A stretch of DNA of 64,000 nt from Bradyrhizobium sp. cir1 (GTDB taxonomy: Bacteria > Pseudomonadota > Alphaproteobacteria > Rhizobiales > Xanthobacteraceae): positions 163,348-227,347 of the forward strand of contig NZ_JACIHE010000012.1 of the NCBI RefSeq assembly GCF_014198245.1, written 5' to 3'. Of the stretch, positions 16,552 through 25,277 are shown in pieces. The notes below the pieces were generated by a model, which was given only the letters and a program-made list of their open reading frames with translations, had not been told where the DNA came from and searched no databases. Position 1 is the first letter of the stretch; each line of letters starts with the position of its first letter. The translations under genes and the position numbers were made by a program.

Positions 16552-17736
16552 GTGACCGCCGATCATCCCAGACCACCGCCGCGCCGCCGTTTCCTTGCGT
16601 TTGGGCGCAACGAATTGAAGGGCCTGTTCTGGCAGGTCCTGGTGGTCGGGATCGCGGTTGGCGTAATCGCCTTCCTCTGGTCCAACACCGTCACCAACCT
16701 GTCGGCCCGCCGCATCACCACGGGCTTTGCCTTCCTCGGCCGCGAGGCCGGCATGCCCATTGCCGACAGCCTGCTCGCCTACAATCCGAGGGATACCTAC
16801 CTCTGGGCCTTCATCGTCGGCATCGCCAACACCCTGCGGGTCGCGGTGATCGGCATAGTTCTCGCCACCATCCTCGGCACGCTGGTCGGCATCTCCAGGC
16901 TGTCGGCCAACTGGCTGTTATCGCGGCTTGCTGCCGTCTATGTCGAAACGCTGCGCGACATCCCGCTGCTGCTCCAGCTGCTGTTCTGGTACGTGCTGAT
17001 GCAGGCGCTGCCGGCGGCGCGCGCGGCATGGCGGCCCGTTGAGGGCGTGTTCCTCTCCAATCGCGGCCTGATCCTGCCGGCGATCCCGGTCGGGCCGCCG
17101 CAGCTCTGGGTGCTCGGCACGGCGGTGCTGGGCGCGGCCGCGTTCTATCTCATCAGGCGATGGCTGATCGCGCAGCAGATGCGGGACGGCAAGCCGCGGC
17201 CGGCCTGGCCCTTCGCGGTTGGCCTCGTCCTGGCGCTGCCGACGGCAGTGTCCGTGGCGCTTGGCGTGTCCTGGACAATCGAATGGCCGCAACTGCGCGG
17301 CTTCAACTTCGTCGGAGGGCTGACGCTCGCACCCGAATATTTCGCGCTGCTGATAGCGCTGGTGACCTACACTTCGGCCTTCATCGCCGAGATCGTGCGC
17401 AGCGGCATCCAGTCAGTGCCGCGCGGGCAGTGGGATGCCGCCAATGCGCTTGGCCTGCGCCGCAGCTTCATGCTGCGGCAGATCATCCTGCCGCAGGCGC
17501 TCCGTGTCATCGTGCCGCCGATGACAAGCCAGTATCTCAACCTGACCAAGAACTCCTCGCTCGCGGTCGCGATCGGTTATCAGGACGTGGTCTCGGTCGC
17601 CAACACCACGCTGAACCAGACCGGGCAGGCGATCGAGGCGATCGCGCTGATCATGGCGGTGTTCCTGACCATCAGCCTTTCCATCAGCTTCTTCATGAAC
17701 TGGTACAACGCGCGCATCGCGCTGGTGGAGCGCTGA
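16552..17736 (+). CDS. aapQ: General L-amino-acid ABC transporter permease AapQ-like
   Basis: 394 residues, the long HisM-type permease seen in Aap systems, with a large insertion between the first and second halves. Features: TM1 near residues 24-44, GIANTLRVAVIGIVLATILGTLVGI, YVETLRDIPLLLQLLFWYVL, and the ATPase-coupling EAA loop EIVRSGIQSVPRGQWDAANALGL near 280-305. GTG 16552 is the first start in the correct frame. aapM follows after 2 bp. It should form the membrane channel with AapM. Confidence 0.9.
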   Translation: MTADHPRPPPRRRFLAFGRNELKGLFWQVLVVGIAVGVIAFLWSNTVTNLSARRITTGFAFLGREAGMPIADSLLAYNPRDTYLWAFIVGIANTLRVAVIGIVLATILGTLVGISRLSANWLLSRLAAVYVETLRDIPLLLQLLFWYVLMQALPAARAAWRPVEGVFLSNRGLILPAIPVGPPQLWVLGTAVLGAAAFYLIRRWLIAQQMRDGKPRPAWPFAVGLVLALPTAVSVALGVSWTIEWPQLRGFNFVGGLTLAPEYFALLIALVTYTSAFIAEIVRSGIQSVPRGQWDAANALGLRRSFMLRQIILPQALRVIVPPMTSQYLNLTKNSSLAVAIGYQDVVSVANTTLNQTGQAIEAIALIMAVFLTISLSISFFMNWYNARIALVER

Positions 17737-17738
17737 GC

Positions 17739-18848
17739 ATGACCGCGATCACCGACATCCCCGAAGCCCCCCGTGCCGCTCGCCGACCGCAGATGGGCAA
17801 TCCGGTGCTACGCTGGCTGCGCACCAATCTGTTCTCGTCGATTCCCAACGGCATCCTCACGGTCGTGCTGCTGGCGATCCTTGCCAAGGGCATCTTCAGC
17901 TTCCTGCAATGGGGCGTGGCGAATGCAGCCTGGCTGACGCCGACGAACGATTCCAGCGCCTGCCGTGCGGTGCGCGGCCTCGGCGCCTGCTGGGCGATCA
18001 TCCCCGAAAAGTACCGCTTCATCCTGTTCGGCACCTATCCGTTTGACGAGCAGTGGCGGCCGGCGCTGTCGGTCGTGCTGTTCATCGCGCTGTACTATCT
18101 CTCGACCCGCCGCGCGCTGTGGCGGCGCGAGCTGGTGTACCTCTGGATCGGGGCACTGGCGCTGATCAGCGTGCTGATGTGGGGCGGCGTGTTCGGGCTC
18201 TCATTTGTCTCGCAGGACCGCTGGGGCGGACTGCCGGTGACGCTGATCCTGGCGACATTTGGACTGGCCTTCGGCTTTCCGCTCGGCATCCTGGTGGCGC
18301 TCGGTCGGCGCTCGAAGCTGCCGGCGATCCGCTCGCTCAGCGTGCTCTATGTCGAGCTGATCCGCGGCGTGCCGCTGGTGAGCCTGTTGTTCATGGCGAG
18401 CGTGATGTTTCCACTGTTCATGCCCGCCGGCTTCAACATCGACAAGCTGCTGCGCGCACAGATCGCGATCATCCTGTTCGCGGGTGCCTATCTTGCCGAA
18501 GTCATCCGTGGCGGTCTCCAGGCAGTGCCGCGCGGACAGTATGAAGCGGCGGATGCGCTGGGATTGTCCTATTGGCGCAAGCATCGGCTGATCGTCCTGC
18601 CGCAGGCGATCCGCCACGTCATCCCGCCGCTGGTCAACACCTTCATCGCCTTTTTCAAGGACACTAGTCTCGTCCTCATCATCGGCATCTTCGACCTGCT
18701 CACGACAGCCAAGACAGCGATCATCGATCCCGCCTGGCAGCAGTTTTCGGTCGAGGTCTACATCTTCGTGGCCGCGATCTACTTCATGTTCTGCTTCGCG
18801 ATGTCGCGCTACAGCCGAAGCCTGGAGGCGCCGACAACGCCGAAGTGA
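17739..18848 (+). CDS. aapM: General L-amino-acid ABC transporter permease AapM-like
   Basis: 369 residues, the second Aap permease. It has the FILFGTYPFDEQWRPAL segment typical of AapM, YVELIRGVPLVSLLFMAS, and the coupling loop EVIRGGLQAVPRGQYEAADALGL. ATG 17739 lies 2 bp after the aapQ stop, so translation is coupled; the frame is open upstream inside aapQ but that is a shadow. Normally aapP (ATPase) follows; here the next gene is an esterase, so the ATPase must be supplied from elsewhere or the system is incomplete. Confidence 0.9.
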   Translation: MTAITDIPEAPRAARRPQMGNPVLRWLRTNLFSSIPNGILTVVLLAILAKGIFSFLQWGVANAAWLTPTNDSSACRAVRGLGACWAIIPEKYRFILFGTYPFDEQWRPALSVVLFIALYYLSTRRALWRRELVYLWIGALALISVLMWGGVFGLSFVSQDRWGGLPVTLILATFGLAFGFPLGILVALGRRSKLPAIRSLSVLYVELIRGVPLVSLLFMASVMFPLFMPAGFNIDKLLRAQIAIILFAGAYLAEVIRGGLQAVPRGQYEAADALGLSYWRKHRLIVLPQAIRHVIPPLVNTFIAFFKDTSLVLIIGIFDLLTTAKTAIIDPAWQQFSVEVYIFVAAIYFMFCFAMSRYSRSLEAPTTPK

Positions 18849-18948
18849 GGGTTCCTCGTTTGGTGCCGCTTGTTTGCGCTTGCACCGATTGCCGATCTGG
18901 AGCTGTAATACCAGAGGTTGCCCCTGCGGTCGATTTGGCGAGGCTGTC

Positions 18949-20385
18949 ATGCGCGTGGCCGTTTTGCGGCAATTCACCGCCGCCCTGATCTGCGTCCTGA
19001 TCTTCACAACCACTCTCGGCGTGTCGTCGCGTGCCGCCGAGGGGTTACGGGGCTATCGCGCGCCGATCGGTGAGAGTTCGATTTCGGGAATTTCCTCGGG
19101 CGCGTTCATGGCCGTTCAGTTCGGCACGGCGTGGTCGTCGGTGATCAAGGGCGTTGGCGTGGTCGCAGGCGGCCCCTACTGGTGCGCGAAGGCGGACGCG
19201 CTCGACGCCGCCATCTGGTACTGGGGGCCGATCTGGCGGGCCACGGGTGCATGCATGAAAGGGCCGGCGTCGGGTCTGGATCCGAAGGATTTTACGGCAA
19301 AGGCCGACGCGAAGGCCGCAGCGGGCGAGATCGACCCTCTCAGCAATGTCGGCAGGCAGAAGATCTATCTCTTTCACGGCTACAATGACGCGGTCGTCGA
19401 CAAGGCCGCGACCGATGCGGCCGCCGATTTCTATCGCCATTATCTGGGGGATGCCAATCGCGGCAACTTGTTCTATCAGGCCACGCTCGGCGCGGGCCAC
19501 TCGTTCGTCGTGACGAAACAGGGCGCACCCGGGCTCAACGAATGCAAGGCCAACGCGGAGCCCTATATCGACCAATGCGGCTATGACCAGGCCGGCGTCA
19601 TCCTGCAGCATATTTACGGCCGCCTGAATCCGCCCGGTCCCGCGCAGCTTGCAGGCTCGGTGAAGAGCTTTGATCAATCGATCTATACCACGCCGCATCT
19701 GCCCGACGCGCTGAGCATGGGTGATACCGGCTATGTGTTCGTACCTCAGGATTGCGAGCAGGGCAGTCCGTGTCGTGTCCACGTCGCGCTCCACGGATGC
19801 AAGCAGGACGTCGCCGATATCGGACGCAAATTCGTGGATGAGGCCGGCTATAATGCGTGGGCGGACACGAACCACCTGATCATTCTCTATCCGCAGACCA
19901 AGACCAGCTCATACTGGCCGAGCAATCCGCAGGCCTGTTGGGATTGGTGGAGCTACGTCGACCATCAGGATAGCTACGTGACGAAGTCCGGATCGCAAAT
20001 CAAGGCGATCAAGGCCATGCTGGATGCGCTCACGGCCGGGGCCGCGGCGCCCGCCGGCGCGACCGCGCCATCGCTATCGGCACCGCAGTCGCTCACGGTG
20101 ATCGATACGTCGGACAGCAGCGCTGGCCTGGCCTGGTCTTCAGTGGGCGACGTAACAACCTATCGGGTTTGGCGTGCGGGGCCAGATGGCGCGTTCCAGG
20201 CGATTGGCGACGTGACAGGAGCGAGCTTTGGGGATTCCGGCCTGGCGCCGCAAACAACATATCGCTGGCGTGTCTCGGTCATTCTGAACGGAGCGGCGGG
20301 CCCCAGCTCCGACGATGCGACCGGCACCACGCGATCGACGCCTCCGCGCTGCGATGATCCGGGCTCCTGCCCGATCGCCAAATAG
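18949..20385 (+). CDS. Secreted PHB-depolymerase-like esterase with fibronectin-III domain
   Basis: 478 residues. An N-terminal signal peptide is clear (VLRQFTAALICVLIFTTTLG then cleavage near SRAAEG). The catalytic domain is an alpha/beta hydrolase of the Esterase_PHB type: nucleophile elbow ISGISSGAFMAVQ, YLFHGYNDAVVD with a likely acid, GAGHSFV with a likely His, and a second conserved block VHVALHGCKQDVADIG ... ILYPQTKTSSYWPSNPQACWDWW. Residues ~385-465 look like a fibronectin type III module (APQSLTVIDTSDSSAGLAWS ... YRWRVSVILNGAAGP). It probably hydrolyses poly(3-hydroxybutyrate) outside the cytoplasm. ATG 18949 is chosen for the signal peptide. Confidence 0.85.
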   Translation: MRVAVLRQFTAALICVLIFTTTLGVSSRAAEGLRGYRAPIGESSISGISSGAFMAVQFGTAWSSVIKGVGVVAGGPYWCAKADALDAAIWYWGPIWRATGACMKGPASGLDPKDFTAKADAKAAAGEIDPLSNVGRQKIYLFHGYNDAVVDKAATDAAADFYRHYLGDANRGNLFYQATLGAGHSFVVTKQGAPGLNECKANAEPYIDQCGYDQAGVILQHIYGRLNPPGPAQLAGSVKSFDQSIYTTPHLPDALSMGDTGYVFVPQDCEQGSPCRVHVALHGCKQDVADIGRKFVDEAGYNAWADTNHLIILYPQTKTSSYWPSNPQACWDWWSYVDHQDSYVTKSGSQIKAIKAMLDALTAGAAAPAGATAPSLSAPQSLTVIDTSDSSAGLAWSSVGDVTTYRVWRAGPDGAFQAIGDVTGASFGDSGLAPQTTYRWRVSVILNGAAGPSSDDATGTTRSTPPRCDDPGSCPIAK

Positions 20386-20441
20386 CGAACCGAGCAACCG
20401 TCGGGGTTACCTGAGGCGCGGAGCTTGCCGCGCCGCTCGCC

Positions 20442-21860
20442 TCACTTCTTCACCTTCGGGTCAACAGGCGTCGTCCCGCGCAGGCCGAGAATGTCTTCCA
20501 GCACCTTCGCTCCGGCAATCACCTGCGCATCGGCGCGCGGGGCGCCGACGACCTGCACGCCGACCGGCAGGCCGGAGGCCGTGAAGCCGCAGGGCAGCGA
20601 CAGCGACGGGCAGCAGGCGAGCGTGATGGCGTACACGATGCCGAGCCATTCGATGTAGTTCTCGAACCTCTTGCCGTCGCATTCGGCGACGTAGCGGTTC
20701 TCGATCGGGAAGGGCGGCACGATCGTCGTCGGCACCAGAAGCAGGTCGTAGCTCTTGAAGAACTCGACCGCGCGGGCGGTCATGCCGACGCGCTGCGCCT
20801 CGGCGCGCGCGAGCTGCTCGACCGTCAGCTTGAGGCCTTCCTCGATGTTCCAGATCACCTCGGGCTTGAGCAGGTCGCGCTTGGTGCGCAGCAGATTGGC
20901 CTTGGTGATCGCGAAATCGAAGGCGCGCAGCACGTGGAAGCATTCATGCGCCTCGCGCCAGTCCGGATGCGCCTCCTCGACGATGGCGCCGGCTTCCGCG
21001 AAACGTTCGGCGGCCTTGCGCGTGATCGCCTTCACCTCCGGATCGACCGGGGTGATGCCGAGATCGGGCGAGTAGGCGATGCGCTTCGGTCTCTTGCCCG
21101 CCTGGGCCGCCGACAGGAACGAGGTTGCGGGGGCCGGCAGCGATAGCGGATCGTCCGCATAGTCGCCGCTCATGGCATCCAGCAGCAGCGCGAGATCCTC
21201 GACGTTGCGCGCCATCGGGCCCACCACGCCGAGATTGCGATCGATGCCCGATTTGGGGGTATGCGCGACGCGCCCGATGCTCGGCCGCATGCCGACGACG
21301 CCGCAGAATGCCGCCGGGCTGCGCAAAGATCCGCCCATGTCGGAGCCCTGCGCGAGCCAGGCCATGCCGGTCGCAAGCGCCACCGCCGCGCCGCCGGACG
21401 AGCCTGCAGCCGATTTCGTCGTATCCCACGGATTGAGCGTCGCGCCGAACACCTCGTTGAAGGTGTTGGCGCCGGCGCCGAACTCCGGCGTGTTGGATTT
21501 GGCGTAGACCACCGCGCCGTTGGCTTCGAGGTTCTCGACCATGAGATCGGACTTCGCGGGAATGCTGTCCTTGAAGATCGGCGAGCCCTGCGTGTTCAGC
21601 ACGCCCGCGACATCGGTCAGGTCCTTGATCGGCACCGGCAGGCCCGCGAGCAGTCCGCGCGCACCGGCCGGCTTCTGCATCATTGCTTTCGCATTGGTCC
21701 GCGCGCGATCGAAGCATAGTATCGGCAACGCGTTCACCCTGCCGTCGACCTCACCGATGCGCTTCTCGAGCACATCCAGCAGCTCGAGCGGCGATACGTC
21801 GCCGGAGCGCAGCTTGTCGACGACGTTGCAGGCGGTTTCGCGGATCAGGTCTTGAGACAA
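20442..21860 (-). CDS. Amidase-signature family amidase
   Basis: 472 residues. The Ser-cisSer-Lys triad is visible: Lys in LPVPIKDLTDVAG (~79), cis-Ser in TKSAAGSSGGAAVALATGM (~155) and nucleophile Ser in QGSDMGGSLRSPAAFCG (~179). The C-terminal half is of the common catabolic amidase type rather than GatA: no gatB/gatC is nearby. It hydrolyses an unknown carboxamide. It is followed on the same strand by nothing close; the SDR gene lies 119 bp upstream beyond a family A repeat, so cotranscription is possible but uncertain. Confidence 0.88.
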   Translation of the reverse strand: MSQDLIRETACNVVDKLRSGDVSPLELLDVLEKRIGEVDGRVNALPILCFDRARTNAKAMMQKPAGARGLLAGLPVPIKDLTDVAGVLNTQGSPIFKDSIPAKSDLMVENLEANGAVVYAKSNTPEFGAGANTFNEVFGATLNPWDTTKSAAGSSGGAAVALATGMAWLAQGSDMGGSLRSPAAFCGVVGMRPSIGRVAHTPKSGIDRNLGVVGPMARNVEDLALLLDAMSGDYADDPLSLPAPATSFLSAAQAGKRPKRIAYSPDLGITPVDPEVKAITRKAAERFAEAGAIVEEAHPDWREAHECFHVLRAFDFAITKANLLRTKRDLLKPEVIWNIEEGLKLTVEQLARAEAQRVGMTARAVEFFKSYDLLLVPTTIVPPFPIENRYVAECDGKRFENYIEWLGIVYAITLACCPSLSLPCGFTASGLPVGVQVVGAPRADAQVIAGAKVLEDILGLRGTTPVDPKVKK

Positions 21861-21888
21861 CTATTTTACTCCTGTGCGTATTCTAGTT

Positions 21889-21969
21889 CGTCATTGCGAG
21901 CGTAGCGAAGCAATCCAGAAATGCATCTGCGGAGACAGTCTGGATTGCTTCGCTGCGCTCGCAACGACG
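21889..21969. repeat. Palindromic repeat family A, copy 2
   Basis: 81 bp, starting CGTCATTGCGAGCGTAGCGA and ending CGCAACGACG, nearly identical to copy 1 including the CAGAAATGCATC centre. It lies between the SDR and the amidase genes. Confidence 0.9.
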
Positions 21970-21978
21970 AGGATAGGG

Positions 21979-22755
21979 TTAACCCCAGCCCGCGCTGATG
22001 CCGCCGTCGACCGTGTAGATCACGCCCGAGGTATAGCCGGCGCGGTCCGACGCCAGGAACGCCATGAGATCGCCGATCTCCCGCGCATGCGCGGGGCGGC
22101 CGAGCGGCAGGCTCTTCTGGAATTCCTTGTAGCGGCTCTCGTCGCCGAACTGGTGCTTTGCGCGCGTCTTGAGCAGGGTGACGTGGCGGTCGGTGCCGAC
22201 GGGGCCGGGATTGATGCCGACCACGCGGATGTTGTCGGCCAGACTTTTTCCCCCGAGCGCGCGGGTGAAAGCCATCAGCGCGGCATTGCCGGCGCTGCCG
22301 CAGATGTAGTTGGCGTCGAATTTCTCGCCGGCTGCGCCGATGTCGTTGACGATGACGCCGCCGCCCCTGGCCTTCATCTGGGCGTAGATATGCCGCGTGA
22401 GGTTGATATAGCCGAACACCTTCAATTCCCAGGCGTGCCGCCAGGCCGCCTCGTCGATCTTGTCGATCGAGCCGCCGGGGATATCGCCGGCGTTGTTGAC
22501 GAGGACGTCGATGTCGGCGGCTTCCTTCGCCAGCCTTGCGACATCCTCTTCCTTGCGCAGGTCGACAACGCTCGTCGTGGCGTCGATCTGGTGCGCGGCG
22601 CGCAAGCGGTCGGCCAGCGCCTTCAGCGCCTCGCCGCTGCGGGCGGCCAGCAGGAGATGCGCGCCTTCCTCGGCAAACGCCTCGGCAGCGGCTGCCCCGA
22701 TGCCCTTGGACGCGCCGGTGATCAGGACGCGCTTGCCACGCAGATGCAGATCCAT
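21979..22755 (-). CDS. Atypical short-chain dehydrogenase/reductase lacking the Ser-Tyr-Lys set
   Basis: 258 residues with a good SDR cofactor site (LITGASKGIGAAAAEAFAEE, LVNNAGDIPGG) and C-terminal YTSGVIYTVDGGISAGWG. The active site is unusual: after the beta-strand, VNDIGAAGEKFDANYICGSAG has no serine at the usual position and the Tyr is followed at +4 by Ser instead of Lys (YxxxS). It may bind NAD(P) and catalyse a different reaction, or be a degenerate paralogue. Its 3' end meets repeat A; the tartrate dehydrogenase gene is divergent over 158 bp. Confidence 0.82.
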   Translation of the reverse strand: MDLHLRGKRVLITGASKGIGAAAAEAFAEEGAHLLLAARSGEALKALADRLRAAHQIDATTSVVDLRKEEDVARLAKEAADIDVLVNNAGDIPGGSIDKIDEAAWRHAWELKVFGYINLTRHIYAQMKARGGGVIVNDIGAAGEKFDANYICGSAGNAALMAFTRALGGKSLADNIRVVGINPGPVGTDRHVTLLKTRAKHQFGDESRYKEFQKSLPLGRPAHAREIGDLMAFLASDRAGYTSGVIYTVDGGISAGWG

Positions 22756-22823
22756 GGGAAGTAACTCGCAGGATGGGAACTGGATGAAATCAGTAGGCGC
22801 CCGGCTGCGCCATGGTCAACATT

Positions 22824-22868
22824 GCAGTGCAGCGTTGCACTGCCGCCGACTTTGGTCCATTGCAGTGC
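22824..22868. promoter_or_regulatory. Three-half-site operator candidate upstream of tartrate dehydrogenase
   Basis: GCAGTGCA (22824-22831) and TGCACTGC (22836-22843) form a perfect inverted repeat with a 4-bp spacer. The same half-site recurs as ATTGCAGTGC at 22859-22868, 38 bp after its first copy at 22821. It lies in the divergent gap between the SDR and tartrate dehydrogenase genes. Confidence 0.5.
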
Positions 22869-22913
22869 GGTCAAAAAAGACGGCGGCTGCCGGACCAACC
22901 AAGGACGTTCTCG

Positions 22914-23987
22914 ATGAGCAAGAAACAATACCGGATCGCGGTCATTCCCGGCGACGGCATCGGCAAGGAAGTGATGCCGGAAGGCCTGCGCGTCCTGGAA
23001 GCGGCCGCGAAGAAGCATGGCGTCTCCGTGCATTTCGACCATTTCGACTTCTCGTCCTACGACTATTACGAGAAGCACGGCCAGATGATGCCCGATGACT
23101 GGAAGGAGAAGATCGGCAAGCACGACGCGATCTATTTCGGCGCGGTCGGCTGGCCGGCGAAGATTCCGGATCACGTTTCGCTGTGGGGCTCGCTGATCAA
23201 GTTCCGCCGCGAGTTCGATCAGTACGTGAATTTGCGCCCGGTGCGGCTGATGCCCGGAGTGCCGTCGCCGCTGGCGGGCCGCAAGCCCGGCGACATCGAT
23301 TTCTGGGTGGTGCGCGAGAACACCGAAGGCGAGTATTCCTCGGTCGGCGGCCGCATGTTCCCGGATACCGACCGCGAGTTCGTCACCCAGCAGACGGTGA
23401 TGACCCGCACCGGCGTCGATCGCATCCTCAAGTTCGCCTTCGAACTCGCCCAGTCGCGGCCGAAGAAGCATTTGACCTCGGCGACGAAATCGAACGGCAT
23501 CTCCATCACCATGCCCTATTGGGACGAGCGCGTGGAGGCGATGGCCAAGAAGTTCCCGGGCGTGAAGTGGGACAAGTATCACATCGACATTTTGACGGCG
23601 AACTTCGTGCTGCATCCGGACTGGTTCGACGTCGTGGTCGGCTCGAACCTGTTCGGTGACATCCTGTCCGATCTCGGCCCCGCCTGCACCGGCACGATCG
23701 GCATCGCCCCGTCAGGCAACATCAATCCGGAGGGCGATTTCCCCTCGGTGTTCGAGCCGGTGCACGGCTCAGCGCCTGACATCGCAGGTCAGGGAATTGC
23801 GAACCCGATCGGCGCGATCTGGTCCGGCGCGATGATGTTCGAGCATCTCGGCGAGAAGGAAGCCGGCAAGTCGATCGTCGATGCGATCGAGCGCACGCTG
23901 GCCGAACGCACGCTTCGCACCAAGGACCTCGGCGGCAACGCGGATACGGCCGCTTGCGGCAAGGCGGTTGCGGATATGGTGGATTGA
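22914..23987 (+). CDS. Tartrate dehydrogenase/decarboxylase
   Basis: 357 residues of the beta-decarboxylating dehydrogenase family (isocitrate/isopropylmalate/tartrate dehydrogenases). Seen: AVIPGDGIGKEVMPEG, the substrate-arginine helix NLRPVRLMPGVPSPLAGR, RENTEGEYSSVGGR, catalytic Lys/Asp segments DILTANFVLHPDWFDVVVGSNLFGD and EPVHGSAPDIAGQGIANPIG. VRENTEGEYSSVGGRMF fits tartrate/D-malate dehydrogenases (TtuC/DmlA-type) better than leuB, which has a different loop. NAD, Mn2+ and K+ dependence is expected. ATG 22914 is used; 34 codons further upstream are open but overlap the operator. Distinction from D-malate dehydrogenase is not possible by eye. Confidence 0.88.
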   Translation: MSKKQYRIAVIPGDGIGKEVMPEGLRVLEAAAKKHGVSVHFDHFDFSSYDYYEKHGQMMPDDWKEKIGKHDAIYFGAVGWPAKIPDHVSLWGSLIKFRREFDQYVNLRPVRLMPGVPSPLAGRKPGDIDFWVVRENTEGEYSSVGGRMFPDTDREFVTQQTVMTRTGVDRILKFAFELAQSRPKKHLTSATKSNGISITMPYWDERVEAMAKKFPGVKWDKYHIDILTANFVLHPDWFDVVVGSNLFGDILSDLGPACTGTIGIAPSGNINPEGDFPSVFEPVHGSAPDIAGQGIANPIGAIWSGAMMFEHLGEKEAGKSIVDAIERTLAERTLRTKDLGGNADTAACGKAVADMVD

Positions 23988-24000
23988 GGCAGGGGCACTG

Positions 24001-24142
24001 CGTAGGGTGGGTTAGCCCTGCGGCCGCGCGAAGCGTGGTCCGCTGGGCGTAACCCACCTCTTCTGTTTCCGCGGATACGAACAGTGGTGGGTTACGCCGC
24101 GCAGATGCGCTTCGCGCATCCGCACGACTAACCCACCCTACG
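24001..24142. repeat. Palindromic repeat family B, copy 1
   Basis: 142 bp from CGTAGGGTGGGTTAGC to the matching GACTAACCCACCCTACG, with an internal inverted pair GGCGTAACCCACC / GGTGGGTTACGCC. A shorter copy lies at 46461. It sits between convergent genes. Confidence 0.9.
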
Positions 24143-24192
24143 ATTAAACTGCGCTTGTCCGGGACGACGCCGATAGGATGCTTCGGTTCTAT

Positions 24193-25266
24193 TTACCCCA
24201 CGATCTTCTCGATCGCGGCCTGATCCAGCCCGAACTTCTTCCCGGCCTCCAGAATCTCCTGCCAGGTGGTCGGATCGACCGGAATGCCTTCGGCGAGGCG
24301 CGTCTTCTTGGTTTCGCGCTCGGGGTCGCCGGCGATCTTGACCTTGTCGACGCCGGGGCTGGGAGGCGAGCCGGTGTGCCAGGCCACAAAACTCTCGACC
24401 TCGCGCGCGAGGTTTTCGCCGGTGCCGAGCTTGCCCGGGTCGATGACGATCGAGAGCATGCCGTTGATGACGTTGTACTTGCCGTCGGACGGACCCTTGA
24501 CCACCTGCCCGCCGGAGAGCGCGCCGCCGAGAATTTCGCACACCAGCGCGAGCCCCGAACCCTTGTGCTCGCCGAACGGCAGGATAGCGCCGTACGGCGG
24601 GATCACGGTGTAGCGCGGGTTGACCGTGGGCTTACCTTCATTGTCGATGATGGTGCCGGGCTCGAGTTCGACTCCCTTGTTGTGGGCGACGCGGGTTTTT
24701 CCCTGCGCGATCCTGCTGGTGGCGAAGTCGAGCACGATCGGGTCCTTGCCCCTGCGCGGAATGCCGACGCAGAACGGGTTGGTGCCGTGGCGCGCATCGC
24801 TGCCGCCCCAGGGTGCCACGATCGGGCGCGAGATCACATTGACGAAGTGGATCGAGACCAGCCCGTGGTCGATGCACTGCTCGGCCCAGTGGCCGATGCG
24901 GCCGATGTGGTGCGAGTTGGAGAGGCCGACGAGGCACACGCCGTTGCGCTTGGCTCGCTCGGCCGCCAGCTCCATCGCTTCATGGCCGATCACCTGGCCG
25001 TAGCCGGTGAGGCCGTCGAGAGTGAGAAGCGGTCCAGTGTCGAGCACGATCTTGACGTGCTGGTTCACGGCAAGGCCGCCATTGGTGACGCTCTGGACAT
25101 AGCGCGGGATCATGCCGACGCCGTGCGAGTCGTGTCCTTTGAGGTTGGCCTCGACGAGATTGGTGGACACGAGTTCGGCTTCGCGGTCGGTGGAGCCGCC
25201 GGCCTTGACGATGGCGCGGACGACATTGGTGAGCGCTTCGGCCTTGATGGTGCGATAGTCAGCCAT
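24193..25266 (-). CDS. Ldh2-family (malate/L-lactate/ureidoglycolate type) dehydrogenase
   Basis: 357 residues of the NAD(P)-dependent LDH2/MDH2 family, which has its own fold unlike classical malate dehydrogenases. Family marks: HDSHGVGMIPRYVQSV near residues 44-59, the catalytic-His region GLSNSHHIGRIGHWAEQC, PWGGSDARHGTNPFCVGIP and FGEHKGSGLALVCEILGGAL. Members oxidise 2-hydroxyacids such as malate, L-lactate, 2,3-diketo-gulonate or ureidoglycolate. ATG 25266 gives the usual start; the D-2-hydroxyacid dehydrogenase stop is 11 bp upstream. The adjacent M20 amidohydrolase makes an AllD-like role worth testing. Confidence 0.85.
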   Translation of the reverse strand: MADYRTIKAEALTNVVRAIVKAGGSTDREAELVSTNLVEANLKGHDSHGVGMIPRYVQSVTNGGLAVNQHVKIVLDTGPLLTLDGLTGYGQVIGHEAMELAAERAKRNGVCLVGLSNSHHIGRIGHWAEQCIDHGLVSIHFVNVISRPIVAPWGGSDARHGTNPFCVGIPRRGKDPIVLDFATSRIAQGKTRVAHNKGVELEPGTIIDNEGKPTVNPRYTVIPPYGAILPFGEHKGSGLALVCEILGGALSGGQVVKGPSDGKYNVINGMLSIVIDPGKLGTGENLAREVESFVAWHTGSPPSPGVDKVKIAGDPERETKKTRLAEGIPVDPTTWQEILEAGKKFGLDQAAIEKIVG

Positions 25267-25277
25267 TGTTGCTCTTC

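Noticed and set aside
20442..21860. Glu-tRNA amidotransferase subunit GatA
   Set aside because: No gatB or gatC adjacent, and the C-terminal half fits catabolic amidases.
22914..23987. 3-isopropylmalate dehydrogenase (leuB)
   Set aside because: The substrate-loop sequence and VRENTEGEYSSVGGR fit tartrate/D-malate enzymes, and no leucine genes are nearby.
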